Source: Chitinivibrionales bacterium (GTDB lineage Bacteria > Fibrobacterota > Chitinivibrionia > Chitinivibrionales > WJKA01). Taken from it: a stretch of DNA of 64,000 bases. Both the position numbers and the translations under genes were made by a program. The notes under the pieces are model-generated. The model ran no database searches and was not told the DNA's origin. It saw nothing but the letters and a program-made list of their open reading frames with translations. Shown in pieces: positions 34,887 to 42,877 of the stretch (its first letter is position 1; each line of letters opens with the position of its first letter). Location: the NCBI GenBank assembly GCA_014728215.1, contig WJLZ01000215.1, positions 62,001 through 126,000 on the forward strand, written 5' to 3'.

Positions 34887-35497
34887 GTGTTAATATTATC
34901 AGTCTTGTCCAGATTGCCATAGCCGCTGTTTTCATCAACAATTTCGTGCTCTCCCGTTTTCTGGGCCTCTGCCCCTTTTTCGGGGTTTCAAAAAAGCTGT
35001 CGAGTGCAATCGGCATGGGCATGGCGGTGGTCTTTGTTATGACCGTGGCATCGATGATCACCTGGATTATTTTCAATTATCTTCTTGTTCCACTCGATGT
35101 CGGCTATCTGCGAACGATAGTTTTCATACTGGTCATAGCATCATTGGTACAGCTGGTCGAAATGGCCCTTCAAAAGTTTTCTCCGGTACTGTACGAATCT
35201 TTGGGTATCTACCTGCCCCTTATCACGACCAATTGTGCCATCATGGGGGTAGCTGTTCTTAATGCAGGTATAAATGATTTTACCGGTCAACCGTATACAT
35301 TTATTGAGAGCCTGGTAAGCGGAATTACATCGGGTATTGGTTTTACCCTGGCATTGGTTCTGATGGCCGGTATCAGAGAAAAGCTCGAACTGGCAAATAT
35401 CCCAAAGCCACTGCAAGGGCTTCCCATCGCCTTTGTAACAGCCGGATTGATGGCGATTGCTTTTCTGGGATTCTCCGGGCTCAATTTTTTCAAGTAA
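34883..35497 (+). CDS. rnfA: Rnf complex subunit A
   Basis: A 204-residue integral membrane subunit, the RnfA/NqrE family, inverted in topology relative to RnfE. It shows the conserved INNFVLSRFLGLCPFFGVSK (Cys ligand in GLCP) and YLPLITTNCAIMGVAVLN (Cys in TNC). It overlaps rnfE by 4 bp and is followed 15 bp later by rnfB with its own AAGGAG. Confidence 0.97.
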   Translation: MSVNIISLVQIAIAAVFINNFVLSRFLGLCPFFGVSKKLSSAIGMGMAVVFVMTVASMITWIIFNYLLVPLDVGYLRTIVFILVIASLVQLVEMALQKFSPVLYESLGIYLPLITTNCAIMGVAVLNAGINDFTGQPYTFIESLVSGITSGIGFTLALVLMAGIREKLELANIPKPLQGLPIAFVTAGLMAIAFLGFSGLNFFK

Positions 35498-35512
35498 ACA
35501 AGGAGCTATCGC

Positions 35513-36508
35513 GTGATTGAATCTATTTTGCTTGTTGGCGGCGTAGGCATGTTTTTCGGCATAGGCCTCGGCATAGCTTCCAAAAAGCTCGGTGTACGGG
35601 TCGATCCCCGAATTTCACGGATTCAGGATGTCCTTCCTAATGCTAACTGCGGCGCCTGCGGATATCCCGGCTGTTCGGCTTTTGCCAAAGCGGTTGCAGA
35701 AGGCAAAGCCGATCCTACCGGCTGTATTCCCGGCGGTTCCAAAATTGCCAATCAGATCGCCGAAATAATGGGCGTGTCGGCTTCCGAGACCGAACCGATG
35801 ATGGCGGTAGTTCACTGCAAAGGCGGAAAAAAAGAAGCCGCCGAGCGGGCGATCTACGACGGCATTCAGGATTGTCACGCAGCGGTTCTGGCCGGCAATG
35901 GTGCAAAAGTCTGTCCCGACGGTTGCCTGGGCCTGGGGAGTTGTGTTGCTGCCTGTCCTTTCGACGCTATTTATATCAATGATAACGGCGTTGCTGTCAT
36001 CAAGCCCAACAAATGTACCGGTTGCGGTAAATGCGTGAAAGCATGCCCCCGGAATATTATCGAACTCATTCCCCGAATTCACAAAATATTCCTCGGATGC
36101 AACAACCACGACCGGGGTGCAAAAGTTAAAAAATACTGTTCAGTCGGCTGTACCGCATGTACGCTCTGCGTCAAAGCAACTCCCTCAGGGGCGATCCAGA
36201 TGGAAAATAACCTGCCCAAACTCGACTATGAACAGAACGAAAACTTTGTTCCGGCCGCCTACAAGTGCCCACAAAAATGCTTTATTGATCTGGTAAAAGC
36301 GCGGCCCAAGGTTAATATCAGTCCTCAATGCGACGGCTGCGGCGAATGCATTACCGTCTGCCCGGTCAAAGACGCCATCACCGGCGAAAAGGGGCAGCGA
36401 CATGTGGTTAACAAAGAAAAATGCATCGGCTGCGGTATCTGCCTCCACCATTGCCATGTCCATGCGATATCGCTCTGGGGAGGACTTGGGTATAGTAAAT
36501 CGAAGTAA
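35513..36508 (+). CDS. rnfB: Rnf complex subunit B (polyferredoxin)
   Basis: The ferredoxin-accepting subunit, 331 residues, membrane-anchored by the N-terminal helix (about 3-23). The Fes-type cluster region has NCGACGYPGC and a fourth Cys at TGCIPGG. Ferredoxin-like sites follow: CLGLGSCVAACP, CTGCGKCVKACP, then a partly degraded pair CTACTLCVKATP (fourth Cys replaced by Thr) and KCPQKC, and a C-terminal pair CDGCGECITVCP and CIGCGICLHHCH. So four ferredoxin-type sites look complete and one pair looks eroded. The start is a GTG at 35513, preceded by AAGGAG. It ends the rnf operon; no terminator is obvious. Confidence 0.93.
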   Translation: MIESILLVGGVGMFFGIGLGIASKKLGVRVDPRISRIQDVLPNANCGACGYPGCSAFAKAVAEGKADPTGCIPGGSKIANQIAEIMGVSASETEPMMAVVHCKGGKKEAAERAIYDGIQDCHAAVLAGNGAKVCPDGCLGLGSCVAACPFDAIYINDNGVAVIKPNKCTGCGKCVKACPRNIIELIPRIHKIFLGCNNHDRGAKVKKYCSVGCTACTLCVKATPSGAIQMENNLPKLDYEQNENFVPAAYKCPQKCFIDLVKARPKVNISPQCDGCGECITVCPVKDAITGEKGQRHVVNKEKCIGCGICLHHCHVHAISLWGGLGYSKSK

Positions 36509-36523
36509 AAAATAGTCAAAAGT

Positions 36524-36562
36524 GATGTACTGAACTGGTACCCTGAGCCTGGTTGAAGTGGT
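36524..36562. repeat. Dispersed intergenic repeat, copy 2
   Basis: GATGTACTGAACTGGTACC followed by CTGAGCCTGGTTGAAGTGGT. It is the diverged partner of the copy at 25566-25603. The rest of the 36509-36743 gap holds a second decayed motif, TTGAGGTCCGACCCC at 36647-36661, similar to the hairpin arms at 31058-31081. No gene is seen in the gap. Confidence 0.5.
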
Positions 36563-36743
36563 GCTGAAGTGTCGAAGGTACGTTTGTTTATGCGGTTCGG
36601 ATTGGGTGTTCACTCTAATTTAACCCGTTATCAGTAAACAGTTTAATTGAGGTCCGACCCCGCTTTACAATTAGCCCTATCTGTATCATCCAATTCATAG
36701 AGCCACCTTTGATCTTTCGCCCTTGGTGGGAAGCAATTATTTT

Positions 36744-37286
36744 TTGAGAGTGAATAATCTAATTTTTATCGGATTCGCATCATGCGGAAAAAGCGCAACA
36801 GCGTATGAAATTGCCAAAAGGTTAGGATTGAAATTTGTCGATCTGGACAAAGAAATTGAAGTACGCTACTATTTGTCGCACAATAAAGAGTTGCACTATC
36901 GCCAGATTATCCTTCAGGAAGGGGTCGAATGTTTTTTGCATCTTGAAAAGACGGTGCTCGATGAATTCTTGCGATGCAGGGATTGCGTAATTGCGCCGGG
37001 CGGCGGTGCGCCGATGAACGAAGAGAACCGTGCGGTCCTGGCACGCCTCGGAACCATCGTGTACCTGAAAACCGAGCCCGATGTATTACTCGAACGGATG
37101 CAAAGCAAGGGATTGCCTCTGTTCCTTAATGGCCAGGCGGACATCAACCATCTACAAACGATCTGGCAGGAACGTCACGGAGTCTACCAACAGCTGGCAC
37201 AATGTACGATTGAGAACTCCTTACTGTCGATCAGCGAAACCGCCGAGGCGGTCATCGCTGCCTTAAAACACAATATGCTGCTGTAG
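36744..37286 (+). CDS. aroK: Shikimate kinase
   Basis: Phosphorylates shikimate at C3 in chorismate synthesis. The protein is about 180 residues. It has a P-loop GFASCGKS near the start, the shikimate-binding KFVDLDKEIE, a PGGGAPMNEENRA (GGG motif), and a lid-region Arg in LLERMQSKGLPLF. The C-terminal QERHGVYQQLA corresponds to RxPLYxxxA. The kinase is divergent: Cys replaces Gly in the P-loop third variable position and the GVY motif is unusual. The exact start is unsure: TTG at 36744 has GGGAAG 10 nt upstream, while a GTG at 36750 and a TTG at 36723 are alternatives. aroC follows after 41 bp, which supports the assignment. Confidence 0.85.
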   Translation: MRVNNLIFIGFASCGKSATAYEIAKRLGLKFVDLDKEIEVRYYLSHNKELHYRQIILQEGVECFLHLEKTVLDEFLRCRDCVIAPGGGAPMNEENRAVLARLGTIVYLKTEPDVLLERMQSKGLPLFLNGQADINHLQTIWQERHGVYQQLAQCTIENSLLSISETAEAVIAALKHNMLL

Positions 37287-37327
37287 CAGACTAACCATAA
37301 TACCCTCTAACCGGAGAATGCAATCAC

Positions 37328-38407
37328 ATGGGAAACAGTTTCGGAAATTCATATCGTGTTACTACCTTTGGTGAATCACATTGTAAGGGAGTCGGCTGTA
37401 TTATCGACGGGTGCCCAGCCGGAATGACCTTACATGCCTCCGATATCCGGAAGCAGCTCAACCGGCGCCGTCCGGGCCAGAGTGCGATCTCGACCGAACG
37501 TGCGGAAAAAGACCGCGTCATACTCTACTCCGGGGTTGAAGGCGACAAAACGCTGGGGACTCCGATTATGCTCGTCGTACACAATGAAGATCAGCGGCCG
37601 GGAGATTATTCGCAGATGCTCTCTGTTCCGCGCCCCTCCCATGCCGATTATACCTATCAGATGAAATTCGGCATTCGCGCTTCAAGCGGCGGTGGGCGTG
37701 CATCCGCCCGCGAAACAATCGGTCGGGTATGCGCGGGCGCAGTGGCCGAAAAGTTCCTTTCCGAAACGTACGGCACAGAAATTGTCGCCTGGGTCAGTTC
37801 GGTGGGGGACATCCAGGCCCCGATGCCCGAGATCGATACCCTGTCCCGCGAGATCGTCGACACAACGGTGACCCGCTGTCCCGACACCGATACCGCCACC
37901 CGGATGGAACAGTTGATTGCCCGGACCAAAGAAGAAAAGGATTCGATTGGTGGCTGTGTCATGTGTGTGTGCCGCAATGTTCCGCCGGGACTGGGAGAGC
38001 CGGTGTTTGATAAGCTGGAAGCGCTGCTGGCCCATGCGATGCTGTCATTGCCCGCAACAAAGGCCTTTGAGATCGGCTCCGGATTCAAGGGCACAACAAT
38101 GAAAGGCTCCAGCCATAACGATATGTTTGTTAAAAAGGGTGACAGCCTTGGTACAGCAACCAACTACAGCGGCGGCGTTCTGGGCGGGATCTCAAATGGT
38201 GAACCGGTCGTGTTTCGAGTTGGATTCAAGCCGACTGCTACGATTGGAAAAGCCCAAAAAACCGCCGATTTCAGCGGTAAATCGACAGTCCTGGAAGCCC
38301 GGGGACGGCATGACCCCTGTGTTGTCAACCGCGCGGTTCCAATCATAGAAAGCATGGCCGCACTGGTACTCGCAGATTGTGCGCTACGACAACAGAGCAG
38401 GCGATAA
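37328..38407 (+). CDS. aroC: Chorismate synthase
   Basis: Converts 5-enolpyruvylshikimate 3-phosphate to chorismate, needing reduced FMN. At 359 residues it has standard length. Signatures present: [31 protein letters not shown], the [16 protein letters not shown] segment, the [19 protein letters not shown] motif, [16 protein letters not shown], and [18 protein letters not shown]. The catalytic histidines (FGESH and RHDPCVV region) are present. It follows aroK on the same strand. Confidence 0.97.
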   Translation: MGNSFGNSYRVTTFGESHCKGVGCIIDGCPAGMTLHASDIRKQLNRRRPGQSAISTERAEKDRVILYSGVEGDKTLGTPIMLVVHNEDQRPGDYSQMLSVPRPSHADYTYQMKFGIRASSGGGRASARETIGRVCAGAVAEKFLSETYGTEIVAWVSSVGDIQAPMPEIDTLSREIVDTTVTRCPDTDTATRMEQLIARTKEEKDSIGGCVMCVCRNVPPGLGEPVFDKLEALLAHAMLSLPATKAFEIGSGFKGTTMKGSSHNDMFVKKGDSLGTATNYSGGVLGGISNGEPVVFRVGFKPTATIGKAQKTADFSGKSTVLEARGRHDPCVVNRAVPIIESMAALVLADCALRQQSRR

Positions 38408-38609
38408 CTCACTAACGCCAGAAAATCAATAAAAGTCCGTCCTCACCCGCCACAAGTCAATGCCCTCCTCCCTTCTCGTTTAACTCAAGAATTCAGTTTT
38501 GGTATGAGTATTGCTCATTAAATTAATTGCACAACAAAATGGGATCACTCCATTTCAGGCCGAGTGTCGGAGAAGGCACCAGAACCATAAAACGGCAGGA
38601 AAATTTAAT

Positions 38610-40850
38610 ATGTCTGCCATAAAGAATAACACCGCCCAGATTGCACAAACCTGGAACAAGGAGCATGCCCGTTTTTTCATCGAAAACTTCATTGGAATAG
38701 CCTATCAGCTCAAACCAAAGATACCACAACCGATATTTTTTCACGGCACTGTCGAGGAAATCACCGGTTATGCGGTTGCCGATTTTATTGAGGGGAGAAT
38801 CCACTGGATCGATCTTGTTCATCCCGATGACCGAGAAAGATTTGACAGTGAGGCAAAACGTCTGATGACCATCCCAGGCCATGTATCGAACGGCGAATAT
38901 AGAATCTATACACAAACGGGTGAAATACGATGGCTGCAGGACATTGCGCATGCCATCCGTGATGAAGACAACAAAATAGTTTTCCTCCAGGGTACCATCT
39001 ACGACAAAACGCCCCAGAAAAAGGCTGAAGAAGCACTACTAGAGAGTGAAACGAAATACCGTACTCTTTTTGAAAATGCCGGTGACGGGATTTTTCTTAT
39101 GGATAGCAATACTTTCATTGACTGCAACGGACATGCATTGAAAATCTTTGGTTGTCGGTTTCGAGACCAGATTATTGGACACAGTCCCTATGAATTTTCT
39201 CCCCCCCTGCAGGCCGACGGCCGGGATTCCCGCAAGCTTGCGCTTGAGCATATTGTGGCAGCCCTTGAAGGCTGGCGGCAATTTTTCCAATGGACTCATA
39301 CCAGACATGACGGTACATCTTTTCCGGCTGAAGTCAGCCTGACAAAAATAGAAATACAAGGCAAAACGCTTGTACAGGCCATTGTAAGAGATATAACCCA
39401 ACGGAAACAGGCGGAGGATGAAAGAGAGCAGACATTGGCGATACTTGAGGCTTCGCTTGCTCAGTCGCCCTCAGGCATACTGATCGCCGATATTCCTGAT
39501 GTCACTATTCGATGGGCCAATGAGGCAGCTATGGCTATTCGTGGCAAAACCACATTGCCCCTTAAGGGAATCGATGTCACCAGACACTCGGCAAGCTGGC
39601 AATTGTATCACCCCGACGGCACCCCCTATCCATCAAAAAAATTGCCCCTCTCGCGCGCTGTTCTCAAGGGTAAGGCTACTCATAATGAAGAAATCATAAT
39701 CCGTGATGATAATGGACGAGACCATTGGGTGTCGGTCAATGCCGCTCCGGTCAGGGATAAATGTGGACGAGTTATTTCCGGCATTGTTGTGTTCCTCGAG
39801 ATCACCGAACGAAAACGGGCCGAAAAGGCCCTGCGTGAAAGTGAAGCCAGGATAAACAGCATCTTTCGAGCTGCACCGATAGGTATCGGTGTTGTCTCCA
39901 ACCGCGTGTTCACCAGGGTAAATGACAAATTTTGTGATATGGTCGGCTATTCCCGGGATGAACTTATTGGAAAGAACAGCAGAATGCTTTATCCTACGAT
40001 TGATGACTATGAGGAAGTCGGCAGAGTTAAGTATAGAAAAATCTCTCAACAGGGTACTGGTGCTGTTGAGACCCGATTCAGGCGAAAAGATGGCAAAATT
40101 ATTGAAATACTTCTCTCTTCCACGCCATTAGACCCAAATAACCTTCCAGCCGGTGTCACTTTTACAGTGCTTGATATCACAGCACGTAAAGAAGCGACTG
40201 AACGTCTGAAGGCATCACTAAGAGAGAAGGAAACACTCCTCCAGGAATTATATCACAGAACAAAAAATAACATGCAGGTAATATCCGCTTTTCTGGAACT
40301 CCAGGGCATATCATCGGATAATCCCGAAGTATTACGAATAATACGGGAGAGTGGAAATCGCATTCGCACTATGGCTCTTGCGCACGAAAAGCTCTACAAG
40401 AGTAAAAGTCTTACTCGAGTTGATATGAAGTCCTACATTACCGATGTCGTTCACCTCCTTGCAGCAAGTTTCGATATTTCTGAATCCCGTATCAATATTG
40501 AATTCAATGTTCAAGAGATTGATAGTTTAATCGATATCGCTATGCCCTGTGGTTTAATTCTCAACGAGCTGGTCTCAAACTGTTTCAAGTATGCATTTCC
40601 AGAGGGACGTCGGGGACGAATTAATATCGCGCTGCGAAGGCTTGGGCCTCATTTGCTGGAACTGACCATTGCCGACAATGGCGTTGGAGTACCCCCCGGA
40701 TTCGACATTATGAATACTTCAACCCTTGGTATCTCTGTGGTTCAACAAATTGTCAAAAGCCAGCTGCGTGGTTCACTCCGAGTCGAAACGGATAAGGGCC
40801 TGCGGTGGATTGTCCATTTCCGGGATGACCTTTATGATGAACGTGTATAA
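38610..40850 (+). CDS. Multi-PAS sensor histidine kinase (HisKA_2 type)
   Basis: A soluble kinase of about 746 residues with four PAS domains in tandem (approximately 20-145, 150-275, 280-405 and 410-530). Linkers such as DITQRKQAEDE and DITARKEATER mark the domain ends. The kinase core is of the HisKA_2 (HWE-like) class with LLQELYHRTKNNMQVISAFL containing the phospho-acceptor His. An N-box ILNELVSNCFKYAFPEG and ADNGVGVPPGFD G1 box follow, so the ATPase lobe looks competent. There is no transmembrane helix and no receiver domain. The start at 38610 is preferred over the upstream in-frame ATG at 38511 because PAS-type sequence begins soon after it and AGGA lies upstream. No response regulator is adjacent. 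A run of eight T's follows the stop, with no hairpin. Confidence 0.88.
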   Translation: MSAIKNNTAQIAQTWNKEHARFFIENFIGIAYQLKPKIPQPIFFHGTVEEITGYAVADFIEGRIHWIDLVHPDDRERFDSEAKRLMTIPGHVSNGEYRIYTQTGEIRWLQDIAHAIRDEDNKIVFLQGTIYDKTPQKKAEEALLESETKYRTLFENAGDGIFLMDSNTFIDCNGHALKIFGCRFRDQIIGHSPYEFSPPLQADGRDSRKLALEHIVAALEGWRQFFQWTHTRHDGTSFPAEVSLTKIEIQGKTLVQAIVRDITQRKQAEDEREQTLAILEASLAQSPSGILIADIPDVTIRWANEAAMAIRGKTTLPLKGIDVTRHSASWQLYHPDGTPYPSKKLPLSRAVLKGKATHNEEIIIRDDNGRDHWVSVNAAPVRDKCGRVISGIVVFLEITERKRAEKALRESEARINSIFRAAPIGIGVVSNRVFTRVNDKFCDMVGYSRDELIGKNSRMLYPTIDDYEEVGRVKYRKISQQGTGAVETRFRRKDGKIIEILLSSTPLDPNNLPAGVTFTVLDITARKEATERLKASLREKETLLQELYHRTKNNMQVISAFLELQGISSDNPEVLRIIRESGNRIRTMALAHEKLYKSKSLTRVDMKSYITDVVHLLAASFDISESRINIEFNVQEIDSLIDIAMPCGLILNELVSNCFKYAFPEGRRGRINIALRRLGPHLLELTIADNGVGVPPGFDIMNTSTLGISVVQQIVKSQLRGSLRVETDKGLRWIVHFRDDLYDERV

Positions 40851-40943
40851 TAGATTCCTTTTTTTTCGTAGGCTATTTATAATGTTACCATTTGGGGAAT
40901 CCGGGAGTTCATCCATCGCCCTCGTTGGGTCGTTTTCTTTCAA

Positions 40944-42764
40944 TTACTCCGCATCCTTCACACATCGTATCCCGAAGATATTCATCCGTATTGAAGGATC
41001 ATAGCCGATTCGATTGGCCGATCTGCACGAGGCGCCGTCACTGATCCATCCACCGCCGCGCATCACTTTCAATTCACCCTCTTTGGGGCCGGTGGGATTT
41101 TCTTTGGGGGATTTTTTATAGTAATTCCGGTCGTACCAGTCGCTGCACCATTCCCAGACATTGCCATGCATGTCATAAAGGCCCCAGGCATTGGGTTTGA
41201 ATGTTCCGGTGGGAAGCAGCTTATTACGGAATGCGCCGACTTTTGCGCCACCAAAGGGTTTGCGGCCGTCAAAGTTGGCCATCTCGCTGGTAATGGTATT
41301 GGCAAAATTAAAAGCCGACTTTGTTCGGGCCCGGCAGGCATATTCCCATTCAGCTTCGGTGGGAAGTCGCTTGTCTAATTTCCGGCAATATTCATTTGCT
41401 TCATGCCACGACACATTATCGGCAGGACACATAGAGCATCCACGGACTGTCGATGTACTGTAGCCCATGACCCGCTCGAATCCCGCCTTGGTTACTTCGT
41501 ATCTATCGATAAAAAAGTTGTTCACTTTCACGGTATGCACAGGATACTCATCAACATCACCAGCGCCACTCATGCACCCCATTTCAAAGGAACCGCCGGG
41601 TATATAGGCCATGCCCTGAGGGATCGTCGTTCCTTCCGGCGGTGTGACACCATTGTCCGTACCGGCGTCGGTTACCGGTGCTTTAAAATCTTTTCTCAGT
41701 TCTTTGGGTACCAGAGCTTCAATCGCACCGGGTATTTTGTCAAGAATCAAGCCGACATCATCGACAACCACTTCACTTATTCTGTTCTTTACCTGATCCC
41801 GCAGAACATCGATGAGTGTCAGATTAAACACAAAACGGCTCCCCAGGCCACCGATATCACCGACCACGACCAGATCCACGCCGAGAATGGACCCGATTTT
41901 CGACAGGCAGGAATCGGTTTGACATTCAACAATATCCGCAAGTCCTTCAGCACGAAGAATCGCCTTGACATCATCGAGAAACACCACCTCGATATCAGAC
42001 ACCTTATCAATCTCAGTCGCAATATAGTTGGAGACCGATACCAGGTCCTGCTTCGATGCAACGTTTGAATGCATGCTGAGCATGGCAATGGAAATAGGTA
42101 TTTCATCGGGCTGTATCGAAGACTTGTATTGGGTGGAAAATTCCGAGAGTCCCGAGGGTATCTGCGCCAGACTTTTTTTCTGCTGCACAAGCTCCACTCC
42201 TCCTTTTCCCGCCTGGGCAATTCCCCGTTTTCCCGGAATGACAACCTGTTCGGCGCCGCCTTCCTTTTCACGGATCTTTGCTGCACCCCGATAAACATCG
42301 GCACAAGTCTCATCATCATCGATAAAAATTTTGACCACACATTTCCGGACAAACACCAGCGCGTTATCGGTCTCCACATCGAACCATCCCTTGCTCTCTT
42401 TATAGGAAGGCATTTCTATCCACAGATGACCTTTTTTCAGATTCAGCCGGGTACGCATGGCTTTGAGTTCCTGGTTCTCGAGCAGTTTCGAAAGAATAAC
42501 ATTGCTCTTCTCCCCCACAACAGCCGTTACACCCGATTCAAAATTGATTTCAATCATCGCACCGGCCGCCGTTGTCAATTCGGTTCCCATTTTCAGACGA
42601 ACACCCTTTGAAACATTTTCCAATGAATTGGAACCGGCCGGTTTCATTTGGGCATTGCCCGTAAAGTCGTTAACAAATGCATGCTGTTCGACGATTTTCT
42701 TTGATGCAAAGGAGAAATTAGCTAAAAGGAAGATTGAAATCAGAATAGTAGGATAGAGTTTCAT
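40944..42764 (-). CDS. Secreted FecR / CsgG-like / FGE-sulfatase fusion protein
   Basis: A 606-residue exported protein. A signal peptide (MKLYPTILISIFLLANFSFA) is followed by a FecR-like domain (about 25-185: LTTAAGAMIEINFESG, LKKGHLWIEMP). A middle domain resembles CsgG/FlgO-type nucleotide-free alpha/beta folds (about 215-335: IAMLSMHSNVASKQ, DSCLSKIGSILGVDLVVVGD). The C-terminal FGE-sulfatase domain (about 385-600) shows IPGGSFEMGCMSG, DEYPVHTVKV, RLPTEAEWEYACR, GNVWEWCSDWY and FGIRCVKD. The FGE part most likely binds rather than oxidises; whether the two catalytic Cys are kept needs alignment. The start at 42764 is chosen because it begins a signal peptide. A promoter at 42824-42852 precedes it. 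Confidence 0.8.
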   Translation of the reverse strand: MKLYPTILISIFLLANFSFASKKIVEQHAFVNDFTGNAQMKPAGSNSLENVSKGVRLKMGTELTTAAGAMIEINFESGVTAVVGEKSNVILSKLLENQELKAMRTRLNLKKGHLWIEMPSYKESKGWFDVETDNALVFVRKCVVKIFIDDDETCADVYRGAAKIREKEGGAEQVVIPGKRGIAQAGKGGVELVQQKKSLAQIPSGLSEFSTQYKSSIQPDEIPISIAMLSMHSNVASKQDLVSVSNYIATEIDKVSDIEVVFLDDVKAILRAEGLADIVECQTDSCLSKIGSILGVDLVVVGDIGGLGSRFVFNLTLIDVLRDQVKNRISEVVVDDVGLILDKIPGAIEALVPKELRKDFKAPVTDAGTDNGVTPPEGTTIPQGMAYIPGGSFEMGCMSGAGDVDEYPVHTVKVNNFFIDRYEVTKAGFERVMGYSTSTVRGCSMCPADNVSWHEANEYCRKLDKRLPTEAEWEYACRARTKSAFNFANTITSEMANFDGRKPFGGAKVGAFRNKLLPTGTFKPNAWGLYDMHGNVWEWCSDWYDRNYYKKSPKENPTGPKEGELKVMRGGGWISDGASCRSANRIGYDPSIRMNIFGIRCVKDAE

Positions 42765-42823
42765 GTGTGCAATTCCCGGCGCTTCCAACGTTGATTATAA
42801 AAGACCACAATGTTTTCTTATGT

Positions 42824-42852
42824 ATTGTACCTTTTTGGCGGCCCTTTAGCAA
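42824..42852 (-). promoter_or_regulatory. Sigma70-type promoter for the FecR/FGE fusion gene
   Basis: On the minus strand TTGCTA (42852-42847), 17-bp spacer, TACAAT (42829-42824). The predicted start near 42817 gives a leader of about 53 nt. Same spacing and -10 as the promoter at 28186-28214. Confidence 0.55.
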
Positions 42853-42877
42853 GAGCGGGGAATGAGATTTATTCCGA

